A stretch of 64,000 nt of DNA from Niabella beijingensis (lineage in GTDB: Bacteria > Bacteroidota > Bacteroidia > Chitinophagales > Chitinophagaceae): NCBI RefSeq assembly GCF_020034665.1, contig NZ_JAIQDI010000002.1, positions 1,798,001-1,862,000 on the forward strand. The letters are read 5' to 3'. Positions 16,937-25,748 of this stretch are shown here, piece after piece; the stretch's first letter is position 1, and each line of letters opens with the position of its first letter. Position numbers and translations under genes: made by a program. The notes beneath the pieces were generated by a model that saw nothing but the letters and a program-made list of their open reading frames with translations, made no database searches and had not been told where the DNA came from.

Positions 16937-16954
16937 AATCCAGTCTCGGGCACA
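16937..16954 (+). repeat. Presumed attR copy (18/18 match to tRNA-Leu 3' end)
   Basis: GAATCCAGTCTCGGGCAC is identical to tRNA-Leu bases 8169-8186; the next base breaks the match so CCA is lost. It is followed at once by a terminator hairpin, as a genuine tRNA 3' end would be. Confidence 0.75.
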
Positions 16955-16956
16955 AA

Positions 16957-16997
16957 TAAAAAAGCTGTAAGTTAATCGCTTACAGCTTTTTTGTTTT
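16957..16997 (+). terminator. Terminator hairpin behind the displaced tRNA 3' copy
   Basis: AAAAGCTGTAAG (16961-16972) pairs perfectly with CTTACAGCTTTT (16980-16991), followed by TTTGTTTTT. It has the same layout as the hairpin behind the intact tRNA but a different sequence. It may be the original chromosomal terminator of tRNA-Leu, displaced by island insertion. Confidence 0.8.
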
Positions 16998-17040
16998 TAT
17001 CAGATAATTTCCAGGCAGACTATTCCGGGTACGCAAAACT

Positions 17041-17235
17041 CAGTAAGAAAAAGACAATAGTCATTTGGAAAATAGCCCAAAAGATTTTAAGAAATTCATC
17101 GACAAAGATTTTATTTCTACGTGGAAATGAATACGAATTTTTATAAGCGATTCAGCCAATGTCGACCAGACCGATTTAACAGCTAAACCTCAATGAACAA
17201 CTACGCTTGTTTCAAACGGGCATTACGCTCCCACT
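17041..17235 (+). pseudogene. Second, decayed tyrosine recombinase fragment
   Basis: Read in shifting frames this encodes DNSHLENSPKDFKKFIDKDFIS, then NFYKRFSQ, then RFNS, then MNNYACFKRA. These match, in order, the integrase remnant near 8.8-9.0 kb (HLENSLTHFKNFINKDFIS, NFCKRFRQ, RFNG, MNYYARFKW). In-frame TGA/TAA codons and frame changes show it is dead. Only the core-binding domain survives. It lies 87 bp beyond the third att copy and reads rightward, like the first remnant beside the tRNA, so it likely comes from another island once inserted in tandem. From 17236 to 17387 nothing recognisable is seen. Confidence 0.7.
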
Positions 17236-17387
17236 TCAATTCCCAGAATGATGATAGAAAAAAATCCGTTTGTATGTGCGTAACATGGCATTACCTACCA
17301 GATTAATGGGAGGATCAAAATACCAGTTTTCAGGGAGACAATACCTGATTTTAAATAGGTAATTTCGAATTTCAAAATTTATGAAAA

Positions 17388-17978
17388 ATGCATACAAGTA
17401 TTAAATCAGCTCTTATCGGTCTTTGCGCTTCAGTACTCTTATTGATCTCCTGTTCCAAAAACAATGATAACCGCCCGGGAAACGATGCCGGAAAGTATTA
17501 TTTCCGCGCTAAGCTAAACGGGGAACAGAAAGATTTTATGCACAGTGCTCAATTCCAGTTTGGCGAAAAGGACGGTAATTTGGTAAGTGCCACCGTTCAT
17601 GGGTACCAATCAAAAATCGATTTTTCCCTGCCCCTCGAACAACACCCTCCGGACTTCGAGCTGGAAATATTCCGGTACGATATGAAAAACATCTCTCCCG
17701 GCACTTATACGGAAGCAGCCTGGAGCCCCAGTACTTACCGGCTGGAAGCAGAGCAACATATTCAAAAGAAAAATGCACAGGGAGAGAATTATACGATACA
17801 ATATGACGAAGCAGATCCGAACGACTTCACTATTGTATTTTCTGAGCTCAGCAGGGAAAAAGGAGTCAGGGGGACTTTCAAAGGGAAAATCAAACTGGAC
17901 GCAGCGCCCTTTGATGTCATCAGTGTTACGGAAGGAGAATTTTATTTCCCTTTCAACAATGATCTTTTAAATCCATAG
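17388..17978 (+). CDS. Lipoprotein of unknown function
   Basis: A 196-aa lipoprotein (MHTSIKSALIGLCASVLLLISCSKNND; lipobox LISC, C22). The mature part, KYYFRAKLNGEQKDFM...GTFKGKIKLD, resembles the general pattern of Bacteroidota beta-sandwich lipoproteins in which a small molecule-binding or structural domain ends in 'G-x-F-x-G-x-(I/L)'. No catalytic motif is seen and the substrate or partner is unknown. It is the first intact gene right of the tRNA-Leu hot spot, with no operon partners. Confidence 0.7.
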   Translation: MHTSIKSALIGLCASVLLLISCSKNNDNRPGNDAGKYYFRAKLNGEQKDFMHSAQFQFGEKDGNLVSATVHGYQSKIDFSLPLEQHPPDFELEIFRYDMKNISPGTYTEAAWSPSTYRLEAEQHIQKKNAQGENYTIQYDEADPNDFTIVFSELSREKGVRGTFKGKIKLDAAPFDVISVTEGEFYFPFNNDLLNP

Positions 17979-18123
17979 AGGATCTATTCTTCCGTATCAG
18001 AGGAATGGGAGGACACAGGTTTCTATTTTCCAGATAAAGAGCAGCCTGTACCATCGGTCATAATCCGATTATAGCTGACGTGCCAACAAGCTGCCGATCC
18101 CTTCGCCGGAAGCAACCAGCGAT

Positions 18124-18570
18124 TTAACTTTCAATCTGTTTGTGCGTGCTGATTGCAATCCGGTTCCATGCATTGATGGTTATAATTCCCATAATGATCT
18201 CTGCTATCTGATCTTCATTAAAGAAGCGAAGGGCGTTCGCATATGTTTCATCACTCAATCCGTGTTGATGAATCAGTGTGATTTCTTCCGTCATGGTCAT
18301 TACGACCTGTTCCTCTTCCGTAAAGAACTTGCGGGCTTCCCTCCAGGCGCTTATCAGAAAAATACGCTGGGTGCTTTCACCATCATGAATCGCTTCCTTC
18401 GCGTGCATGTCGATACAAAAGGCACAGCCATTGATGTAAGAAGCCCGTATTTTGATAAGATGCCGCAGTGTTCTGGAAATAGAAGCCTGTGCCATATATC
18501 CTTCCAAGGCCAGCATGGCTTTATATGCTTTTGGATGTTGTACATTGTCTAAGTCAATACGTTTTTGCAT
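18124..18570 (-). CDS. AhpD-like carboxymuconolactone decarboxylase-family protein
   Basis: A 148-aa all-helical cytosolic protein of the AhpD/CMD fold. The redox-active motif is C49-A-F-C52-x3-H56 (NGCAFCIDMHAKEA), as in AhpD-type peroxidase partners. Family members act as thiol-dependent peroxidases or reductants rather than true decarboxylases. The Crp/Fnr regulator gene lies directly upstream on the same strand, a pairing often seen in Bacteroidota, so it is probably the regulator's target. Confidence 0.9.
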   Translation of the reverse strand: MQKRIDLDNVQHPKAYKAMLALEGYMAQASISRTLRHLIKIRASYINGCAFCIDMHAKEAIHDGESTQRIFLISAWREARKFFTEEEQVVMTMTEEITLIHQHGLSDETYANALRFFNEDQIAEIIMGIITINAWNRIAISTHKQIES

Positions 18571-18668
18571 GGTGAATTGATTTGAATTTTAAAAAATAAT
18601 ACCAATCTTTTTTCTTTGATTGGTATTGCAAAGTTGACGAACAGAAATCTCAAAGCCGTTAAACTGGT

Positions 18669-19244
18669 TTAAGAAATCTTTTTCTTACGTATTTCGCTTA
18701 AATATTCGGGTGTAAAGCCAAGGTAGGACGCGATAAGGTATTGCGGTACTCGTTGTACAAACTCAGGATATGTTTTAACCAGGCTAAAATAAAATTCCTC
18801 TTTAGAGAATGAAAAATGATACTTTATCCGCATCTGGCTTGCGGCAAACGCCCGTTGATAAACAAAGCGAAAATACCGCTCCATTACCGGGAATTCGTTC
18901 AGTAGTTTTTCCTGATTTTCCCGGCTGATATAAAGGAGTTCCGATTTTTCTACCGCCTGGATATAAAAAGAAGCAGGTGATCTGTGTTCGTAAGCGATAT
19001 TATCGGTGAGCCACCAGGTTTCAATGGCAAAGTCGGTAGTTTGTTCCACACCTTTTTCATTGACAAAAAACTGACGCAGCAACCCTTCCAACACGAAATA
19101 ATGATGGTTGCATAGCTGACCTTCTTCCAGCAGATTTTCTTTTCTTGCGATGCGCCTTACGTCAAAGAATTTTAATATCCCTTCAAATTCTTTGTCATTT
19201 ACATGGATAAATTTTTCTAAGTGTATTCTGAATATTAATGACAT
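18669..19244 (-). CDS. Crp/Fnr-family transcriptional regulator
   Basis: A 191-aa protein. Residues 20-110 form a cyclic-nucleotide-binding-like beta roll (EGQLCNHHYFVLEGLLRQFFVNEKG). Residues 135-191 form a winged helix-turn-helix ending QYLIASYLGFTPEYLSEIRKKK. The roll lacks an obvious cAMP-contact R-S pair, so cAMP binding is doubtful, as in most Bacteroidota members. It is followed on the same strand by the AhpD-like gene after a 98-bp gap. Confidence 0.88.
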   Translation of the reverse strand: MSLIFRIHLEKFIHVNDKEFEGILKFFDVRRIARKENLLEEGQLCNHHYFVLEGLLRQFFVNEKGVEQTTDFAIETWWLTDNIAYEHRSPASFYIQAVEKSELLYISRENQEKLLNEFPVMERYFRFVYQRAFAASQMRIKYHFSFSKEEFYFSLVKTYPEFVQRVPQYLIASYLGFTPEYLSEIRKKKIS

Positions 19245-19430
19245 CCGTGTTATGCTGTATCATACAAAATTACTGATTTACTTACTACTGCGTTGAAAAG
19301 CCTGTACCGGTCTTCCTGATACCCGCATTCGTTCCGGAGAAGACGGGCAGGCACTTACTAAAAATTTAACTATCTTAGCACGGATTGTCCGGGTCATTCG
19401 GGCGATCGATAGAAATTAAGAAACAACAGC

Positions 19431-20072
19431 ATGCAATCATTCGAAAAATTATTAAAGAACAATAAGGAATGGGCGGCCGAAAAGCTCGGTGTTGACCCGC
19501 AATTCTTTAACAACCTGTCGGAAACCCAAAATCCGGAGTTCCTGTGGATCGGTTGCAGCGATAGCCGGGTACCGGCCAATGAAATTACCGGCACCACCTC
19601 GGGCGAAATATTTGTTCACCGGAATATCGCCAATGTTGTTGTTCATACGGATATCAATCTGATCAGCGTTCTGGAATATGCTGTTGCGCATCTGAAAGTA
19701 AAACATGTGATCGTTTGTGGTCATTATGGATGCGGTGGTGTAAAAGCAGCGATCACGCATGATGATTTTCATCAGGTATTGAATATGTGGTTACGCGAGG
19801 TTAAGGACGTTTACTATACATATAAAGAAGAATTGGACAAGATCCAGGATGAATCGGCCCGGGCAAACCGCCTGGTAGAATTAAATGTGAAGGAGCAGGT
19901 TGAAAAGTTAGCAAAAACCTCTATCATTCAAAAAGCCTGGCAGGAGCGGCAGGCACCTACCTTACATGGATGGGTTTATGGTCTCGCAGATGGTAATCTC
20001 CATGCCCTGCATACCATTACACCAGGTAACAGCTCCATGGATCCCATTTATATGTACAAGGATCTTCAATAA
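19431..20072 (+). CDS. can: Beta-class carbonic anhydrase
   Basis: A 213-aa cytosolic enzyme for reversible CO2 hydration. Zinc ligands are C42 (GCSDSRVPANEI), H98 and C101 (VIVCGHYGCGG). The D44-R46 dyad of the CxDSR motif is intact, so the active site is complete. Also seen are FVHRNIANVV and the C-terminal LHGWVYGLADGNLHAL typical of the clade. It is monocistronic. The start is well placed 15 residues before the first conserved block. Confidence 0.95.
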   Translation: MQSFEKLLKNNKEWAAEKLGVDPQFFNNLSETQNPEFLWIGCSDSRVPANEITGTTSGEIFVHRNIANVVVHTDINLISVLEYAVAHLKVKHVIVCGHYGCGGVKAAITHDDFHQVLNMWLREVKDVYYTYKEELDKIQDESARANRLVELNVKEQVEKLAKTSIIQKAWQERQAPTLHGWVYGLADGNLHALHTITPGNSSMDPIYMYKDLQ

Positions 20073-20317
20073 ATACCTATCATCCACATCATCGTCCAGC
20101 AAATCTCTCACTGAATTTACCAGATCGGAAGCCCGGTTCTCCCAGAGATTCCGGATTGAATGATCCGATCATCCATCTAATCCTCTGAAAATGATTATGT
20201 ATTCGAAAAGGTTGCATCGGTGACCGGCGAGGAGCTGTATTGTACTAAAAAAGTGGAAAACTTACCGCTAAAAAGCAGGATGGATTGAATAAATTCGTTG
20301 CACGATATCTTCAGAAA

Positions 20318-20590
20318 ATGGAACACTACTTTCAGTTACCCATATCATTTAAAGGCGAAGAAATGTCATTTTATGGCAGACTGGTAACGATTGCCTATGA
20401 CTACAAATTTTTTGTGAATATCGATGGTCAGGAAATCGCTTTTGAAGCAGACGGGGCATTTGATCTGAAACGTCTCCATTACCGCGTTGCTGCAAAACCG
20501 ATCGATATAGAACTGGTGAAACATATCGGGCATCAGCTGGAACATCTCCGACCACAACAGCTTGTCAATGTCCTTCCAAAAGCCGGATAG
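20318..20590 (+). CDS. Small conserved-looking protein of unknown function
   Basis: A 90-aa protein I do not recognise. MEHYFQLPISFKGEEMSFYGRLVTIAYDYKFFVNIDGQEIAFEADG suggests a small beta-rich fold, then a helical C-terminus (IDIELVKHIGHQLEHLRPQQLVN). No signal peptide or TM. The frame can start at TTG 20285, but ATG 20318 is the first strong start. No operon partner. Confidence 0.55.
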   Translation: MEHYFQLPISFKGEEMSFYGRLVTIAYDYKFFVNIDGQEIAFEADGAFDLKRLHYRVAAKPIDIELVKHIGHQLEHLRPQQLVNVLPKAG

Positions 20591-20662
20591 GCTTCCTTCA
20601 AATCAAATCCATAGACACATCTGTAACTTTGGACGCAGTATTATCACTCAGATCAGCCGGCA

Positions 20663-21193
20663 TTAAATTGGCGAAACACCGGATGCAAGAACGTGTTGGT
20701 GTTCCTTCCCCGTTTTATCGATGTAAAAGAATATCCCTGTCACCTGCGGATTACCCAGTGTAATAAAATACCACTGGTCCGGTTCAAATTTTATAGGACA
20801 AACCGGGTGATCTCCAAATTTACGGAGCCACCATAGCTTGCCTGTTGAATCGAGGGATGTTCTTGACAACCCATTATGGATGTACGGTATCCTGGTGGTA
20901 TCTTCATCCCACGAATACCTGCCGGGTTTGCCAAAGTAAATTTTATCAGGAGGCTCAGACGGCCTGTCTTTTGGGTGATGTATATTGCAGGAAATTTCAT
21001 AAATAACAGTATACTTAACAGGATACCCCTCCCCGCCCATGGAATCCACCCGAAGTTTTTCAATTGAAATGCCGTTAATGAAATCGCGGTTTGTTGAAAT
21101 ATACTCCTTTGTAATGTTCACTTCAGGAGGCGCAAAGGCGGTGAAAAAGCTATAAAGAAAATAAAGCGCGCCTGCAATGAGCAAAAGTATCAC
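20663..21193 (-). CDS. Single-TM protein of unknown function, start possibly frameshifted
   Basis: A 176-aa protein with one N-terminal TM/signal-anchor (ILLLIAGALYFLYSFFTAF) and an extracytoplasmic domain of unknown family. The only in-frame start is GTG 21193, in the middle of the hydrophobic region. Upstream an ATG at 21230 reads MTKKPGQP and then stops; if its seven-A run had eight bases it would read MTKKTRTTIKYSVILLLIAG, joining smoothly to this frame. So the true N-terminus is probably 12 residues longer, and a 1-bp deletion in an A-run is suspected. Confidence 0.55.
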   Translation of the reverse strand: MILLLIAGALYFLYSFFTAFAPPEVNITKEYISTNRDFINGISIEKLRVDSMGGEGYPVKYTVIYEISCNIHHPKDRPSEPPDKIYFGKPGRYSWDEDTTRIPYIHNGLSRTSLDSTGKLWWLRKFGDHPVCPIKFEPDQWYFITLGNPQVTGIFFYIDKTGKEHQHVLASGVSPI

Positions 21194-21720
21194 AGAATAC
21201 TTTATGGTTGTCCTGGTTTTTTTGTCATACCGGAAGATTTATATCAGCAACCCGTACCGGAACCTGCATATGTCAAAAGCATCTTTATATTAAGCACTTC
21301 AAGCGCTCTAAAACAAGATCCGGCTTACAGGAATAAATTTACGAAAATCCGTTTTTAATAAAGTAACCATTTTGCGGAACCATATTGAACCCGGGACCCT
21401 GACTGATTTGAGCCAATCCAATACGCCGCAGATCTCCGCAGGCTGGTTTTCTGTGAAAATCTGCGGGTAATGCAGCTGCACCTTAAAATTTCAATATGAT
21501 TATTGTTACGCTTTGAAAAATCATTTATTTCAGATAGTATCGCATCCATAAACCCAAAGCGCCGGAAATAGCAAATAAAAGTATCTTTATATGGAAAATA
21601 GTGGTCTGTGATAACAGCCAGCAAATGGTAATTTAAAGCGTGATGATAAGATGTGGTACAGCTCCTTCCAGCCCTCCGTAGTAATAACAATACTTTTTTG
21701 CGCAACAAAAACCGGCCAAA
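21194..21720. other. 527-bp intergenic region, no gene seen
   Basis: It lies between a leftward gene and the DedA gene. It contains the broken start region described for the leftward gene, and a loose inverted pair CCGCAGAT (near 21428) / ATCTGCGG (near 21461). No open frame with coding character. Confidence 0.4.
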
Positions 21721-22335
21721 ATGTTTGATCCTGAAGCATTAATTCAATACGGGGGATTGCTGCTCGTCTTTCTTGCAATTTACGGGCAGACAGGCCTTTT
21801 CTTTTGTTTCTTTCTCCCAAGCGGCGGGCTCCTTTTTATGGCAGGTGTGTTAATTGCAACCGGCGTGTTGGATCATCATCTGTTGACCTTATGCGGCCTT
21901 GGAGTTTTGGCTTCCCTGCTGGGGAATATTACCGGCTATGTCATCGGTTATAAAACAGGACCTGTATTATACCGCAGGAATGAGTCGCGTTTTTTTAAAA
22001 AGGCGTATTTAACAAAGGCCGAAAATTTCTATAAAAGATATGGAGGTTTAGCGCTATCGATCGGCGTTTTCCTCCCTTTGATCCGCACTTTTGGCCCCAT
22101 CGTTGCGGGAATAATCAAACAAAAGTTCGGCCGCTTCCTGCTCTTCGTTTTTATAGGATCAGCCGGGTGGATTCTCAGCTTTGCCCTGGCAGGTTATTTG
22201 ATCGGCAGCCTGCCCTTTTTACGGGCATACCTTAATTACGCCGTCATCGCTATTGTTGTTCTTGTTACAACGCCTGTTGTGGTTAAGATCATCCGGGAGT
22301 TTAAGAGCAATAAACAAAATCCTACGATCCGGTAA
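21721..22335 (+). CDS. DedA-family (SNARE-associated/VTT domain) membrane protein
   Basis: A 204-aa inner-membrane protein. The family pattern is visible: an FLPSGGLLFMAGVLIATG re-entrant-like segment with the preceding FCFFLPSGG, LGNITGYVIGYKTG, and FLPLIRTFGPIVAGI, which carries the conserved arginine. DedA proteins are implicated in lipid (undecaprenyl-phosphate or phospholipid) scrambling and membrane homeostasis. ATG 21721 is the only sensible start. Standalone gene. Confidence 0.88.
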   Translation: MFDPEALIQYGGLLLVFLAIYGQTGLFFCFFLPSGGLLFMAGVLIATGVLDHHLLTLCGLGVLASLLGNITGYVIGYKTGPVLYRRNESRFFKKAYLTKAENFYKRYGGLALSIGVFLPLIRTFGPIVAGIIKQKFGRFLLFVFIGSAGWILSFALAGYLIGSLPFLRAYLNYAVIAIVVLVTTPVVVKIIREFKSNKQNPTIR

Positions 22336-22614
22336 TGCGTTTCCAAAACCGGCCCATCCCGGTAACGCAATAACCTGACAAGATCTGATCACAAGGACAG
22401 AAGTTCCCGCCGGTTGAGAACAGCCTTCCAAAACAATCCATCCTTCCGTAGATGCCCGATCTGCTATTACTCCTGTTGCCCGAACAGCTGCAAGCTCAGC
22501 TGCAACCCGCTTTCTGTTCGGGATTAAATAATCATTAAGAATTCATTTCGGTGAACATTCAAGGCCTGAGTAAAATAGGTTTGCACCAATATTTTGCTGC
22601 ACAAAGAGTATATT

Positions 22615-23547
22615 ATGAATAGACGAACCTTACTTAAACAAGCCGGTCTTGGTTTTTTACTAAGCGCCGCTCCCGGCATCCGTTCTTTTGCCTCTACAGA
22701 AAGTAAAGCTAAAAAAAGAGTTTTACGTTTCGCCCATTTAACCGATGTGCATATTGAGCCGGAGCTGAATGCTCCCGCCGGACTCGCAGCCTGTCTGCAT
22801 CATGTGCAATTACAAAAAGAGCCGGCCTCCTTTATTCTAAACACCGGGGATTGCATCTTCGACGCGCTCAAACAACCCAAAGAAAGAGTAGAGACCCAAT
22901 GGAAGCTTTGGAACGATACTTTTAAAAGCGACAACTCCCTGCCTGTTGAATACTGCATCGGCAATCACGATTGCTGGGGATTTGGCGAAAAAACAGACCC
23001 TTTATATGGCGTAAAATACGCACTGGATAAAATGAGTCTTGCCAAACCTTACCGCAGTTTTGATAAAGCAGGCTGGCATTTCATCATTCTCAACAGCATC
23101 ATGCCAAAACCAGACGGCAGCTGGTACACCTGCGCCCTTGATGAAGAGCAATTTGCCTGGCTGCAGCAGGATCTGGCCAACACCCCGGCCGATATTCCGG
23201 TGATCATCGCTTCACACGCACCTATTGTTTCCGCGGCAAGCGTGGTTGTAGATAATAAGAATAAAGGCAAGGGGTACGAGCTGGGATTAGCTTCTATGCA
23301 CATCGATTCCCCGCGCATCATTTCGTTATTTGATCAGCACCCTAATATAAAGCTGTGCCTGAGCGGTCATATCCACCTGTGCGAACAGATATTATACAAT
23401 GGAGTAACCTATGTCTGCAATGGCGCCGTAAGCGGTAACTGGTGGCAGAAAACGCCCAGGTACCAGACAAAAAACGGATATGCTATGGTGAACCTCTATG
23501 ATGACGGCAGCATCGAAAATGAATATGTTGCATATGGGTGGAATTGA
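22615..23547 (+). CDS. Exported calcineurin-like metallophosphoesterase
   Basis: A 310-aa protein. The N-terminus MNRRTLLKQAGLGFLLSAAPG looks like a Tat-type signal (RRTLLKQ). All phosphoesterase motifs are present: HLTDVHIEPE (D-x-H), NTGDCIFD (G-D), GNHDCWG (GNHD), ASHAPI and SGHIHLCE (GHxH), so two metal ions should be bound. The substrate (phosphodiester, phosphomonoester or nucleotide) is open. ATG 22615 was chosen over an upstream in-frame TTG because it begins the twin-arginine signal. Confidence 0.9.
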   Translation: MNRRTLLKQAGLGFLLSAAPGIRSFASTESKAKKRVLRFAHLTDVHIEPELNAPAGLAACLHHVQLQKEPASFILNTGDCIFDALKQPKERVETQWKLWNDTFKSDNSLPVEYCIGNHDCWGFGEKTDPLYGVKYALDKMSLAKPYRSFDKAGWHFIILNSIMPKPDGSWYTCALDEEQFAWLQQDLANTPADIPVIIASHAPIVSAASVVVDNKNKGKGYELGLASMHIDSPRIISLFDQHPNIKLCLSGHIHLCEQILYNGVTYVCNGAVSGNWWQKTPRYQTKNGYAMVNLYDDGSIENEYVAYGWN

Positions 23548-23629
23548 TGAAGTTGTTTTGTATCGGTCGCCTCGCTTACTGTAAATAAACAGGCCGGTAA
23601 TTTCATTTCTTTATCCCGTCCCGGATGCA

Positions 23630-24715
23630 TTAAATCTCCAGCGTATTCATCAGCTCTCTTGCCGCCGCTGCTCCCGCGCGATTGGCCCCGATGGTAGATG
23701 CCGAAGGGCCATAACCCACTAAATGGATACGGGGGTCTCTGGCAACCATAGTTGCCAGTCTTCCGGCCATGAGGATGCCGCCCTGCTCTTCCCGGGGTAA
23801 AACAGGTTTCAGATGCTCCAGGGCGCTTTTAAAACCGGTATTCCACAAAATAACGTCCGCTTTTTCTTCGCGCCCATCTTCCCATTTCACACCGTCCCTG
23901 GTGATCTCGCTAAACATGGGGAAACGTTTTAGCACCCCTCTTTTTTCCATATCGATTACCGCCGGCGAAACAGGCAGCCCCGTAACAGAAACCACGGATA
24001 AAGGGAGCAGGCCCTTTCTTACTCTTTCTTCCATCATTGCGACGGCATTGTGACCGGCTACATCATCAAAAGGCCCTTCCCTGAATTCGGGTGGCCGCCG
24101 GGTAACCCAGGTAGTAGTGGTGACCTTTGAAATCTGATCGAGCAACTGAATAGCGGAAATACCGGCTCCCACTACAATAACATGTTTTCCTCTGAAATAA
24201 GCCGCCGTCTTAAAATCTTTGGTATGCAATTGTTCTCCTTTAAAAAGAGATGCGCCCGGATACTCCGGAATGTAGGGACTTTCCCAGGTGCCCGTTGCAT
24301 TGATGATACCCAGGGCAGAAAATAAGGCTTTGGAAGAATCGATGTAAAACCGCTCCTGACGGGAATAGACCTGTTCCACTTTTAGCGGACGATATACCCG
24401 GATATCGAATTTCTTTTCGTATAAATCATAATAATACGGTACAGCTAGATTGGCCTGTACTTCCGCATCATTCGTCTCAAGCGTTTTTTCGAAAGACATG
24501 CCGGGTAAATCGTGTATTCTGTTGACCGTACTCAGGGTAAGCGAAGGCCAGCGGTATTGCCAGGCCCTACCCGGATGGGGCGCTTCGTCGAGGATAATAT
24601 AATCTGGACCGATTTTCAGTCCGTTTTTCTTTAAATGATAGGCTGCGGAAAGGCCTGCCTGTCCGGCGCCTATCACTGCAATTCTGGTCTTGTATCGGAT
24701 GCTGTTCACCATCAA
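23630..24715 (-). CDS. FAD-dependent monooxygenase-like (CzcO/YlmS-type) oxidoreductase
   Basis: A 361-aa cytosolic flavoprotein. An N-terminal FAD-binding Rossmann motif VIGAGQAGLSAAY lies at 15-27, and a second, NADPH-binding one, VIVVGAGISAIQLL, near 170. GINATGTWESPYIPEYPG-like sequence between them is typical of class B-like flavin monooxygenases and CzcO-type proteins. It follows the LLM-class oxidoreductase gene by 10 bp on the same strand; the pair probably forms an operon handling a flavin-linked oxidation. Substrate unknown. Confidence 0.85.
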   Translation of the reverse strand: MMVNSIRYKTRIAVIGAGQAGLSAAYHLKKNGLKIGPDYIILDEAPHPGRAWQYRWPSLTLSTVNRIHDLPGMSFEKTLETNDAEVQANLAVPYYYDLYEKKFDIRVYRPLKVEQVYSRQERFYIDSSKALFSALGIINATGTWESPYIPEYPGASLFKGEQLHTKDFKTAAYFRGKHVIVVGAGISAIQLLDQISKVTTTTWVTRRPPEFREGPFDDVAGHNAVAMMEERVRKGLLPLSVVSVTGLPVSPAVIDMEKRGVLKRFPMFSEITRDGVKWEDGREEKADVILWNTGFKSALEHLKPVLPREEQGGILMAGRLATMVARDPRIHLVGYGPSASTIGANRAGAAAARELMNTLEI

Positions 24716-24725
24716 TCATCTCCGT

Positions 24726-25748
24726 TTACCGCCATCCCAGTCCGGGTGCCACATGTTCCAGTATGGAAGCAAGCACATGTACATTATAATCCACACCCAA
24801 GGTATTGGGGATCGTCAACAGAACGGTATCCGCTTCCTGGATGGCCTCGTCTTTAGCCAGCTCTTCAATCAGCTGATCGGGTTCTGCAGCATAGCTTCTT
24901 CCAAAAATGGCAGGTTTATCGGCTTCCAGGATACCGATCTTATCGGTCCGGTCGGCCTCATGACCAAAATAATAACGATCCTGATCGTTTACCAACGCAA
25001 AAACGGACCGGCTTACGGAAACCCGGGGGCTGTGCTGATGCCCTGCTTCTTTCCATGCCTGTTTAAACAGCCGGATCTGTTCGGCCTGTTGTATATGGAA
25101 CGGCTTACCGCTTTCATCAAACTTCAGGGTGGAACTTTGCAGGTTCATGCCCACCTTGCCCGCCCAAACGGCTGTGGCATCGGAAGCAGATCCCCACCAG
25201 ATGCGTTCACGCAGCCCCGGGGAAAAGGGTTCCAGGCGCAGCAGTCCGGGCGGATTGGGAAACATCGGGTTGGGGTTGGGCCGGGCAAATCCCACGCCTT
25301 TCAATTGCTCAAAAAACTCCAGTCCTTTTCTGCGGCCCATATCGGCATCCGTCTCTCCCGCCGCCGGCTCATAACCAAAGTAACGCCATCCTTCGATCAC
25401 CTGTTCCGGTGAACCCCTGCTGATCCCTAATTGCAGCCGGCCGCCGGAAATCAGATCGGCGGCACCGGCATCTTCCACCATGTACAAGGGATTTTCATAC
25501 CGCATATCAATAACCCCTGTGCCAATCTCAATTTTGCTGGTTTTGGCGCCAATGGCTGCCAGTAAAGGAAACGGCGACGCCAACTGTTTGGCAAAGTGAT
25601 GTACCCGGAAATAGGCACCATCCATACCAAGTTCTTCTGCAGCTACAGCTAAATCAATAGATTGCAGCAGGGTGTCGCCTGCCGTTCTGGTGCTGTAGGC
25701 CGGATGCTCGGCCCAATGACCAAATGATAAGAATCCTATTTTTTTCAT
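24726..25748 (-). CDS. LLM-class (luciferase-like) flavin-dependent oxidoreductase
   Basis: A 340-aa TIM-barrel protein of the bacterial-luciferase-like family. The start MKKIGFLSFGHWAEHP and the segments EELGMDGAYFRVHHFA, SKIEIGTGVIDMRYENP and GGRLQLGISRGSPEQVI are characteristic. It uses reduced flavin and O2 or F420-like cofactors; here FMN is more likely given the lineage. It is the first gene of a two-gene operon with the FAD monooxygenase-like protein. Confidence 0.9.
   Translation of the reverse strand: MKKIGFLSFGHWAEHPAYSTRTAGDTLLQSIDLAVAAEELGMDGAYFRVHHFAKQLASPFPLLAAIGAKTSKIEIGTGVIDMRYENPLYMVEDAGAADLISGGRLQLGISRGSPEQVIEGWRYFGYEPAAGETDADMGRRKGLEFFEQLKGVGFARPNPNPMFPNPPGLLRLEPFSPGLRERIWWGSASDATAVWAGKVGMNLQSSTLKFDESGKPFHIQQAEQIRLFKQAWKEAGHQHSPRVSVSRSVFALVNDQDRYYFGHEADRTDKIGILEADKPAIFGRSYAAEPDQLIEELAKDEAIQEADTVLLTIPNTLGVDYNVHVLASILEHVAPGLGWR

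Noticed and set aside
20663..21193. Reading the 176-aa gene as a complete protein starting at GTG 21193
   Set aside because: The start falls inside the hydrophobic helix; the upstream A-run frameshift gives a more natural N-terminus, so it is listed as probably disrupted.
24690..25412. 240-aa frame on the plus strand over the LLM oxidoreductase gene
   Set aside because: Antisense to a clear enzyme with full family motifs; no features of its own.
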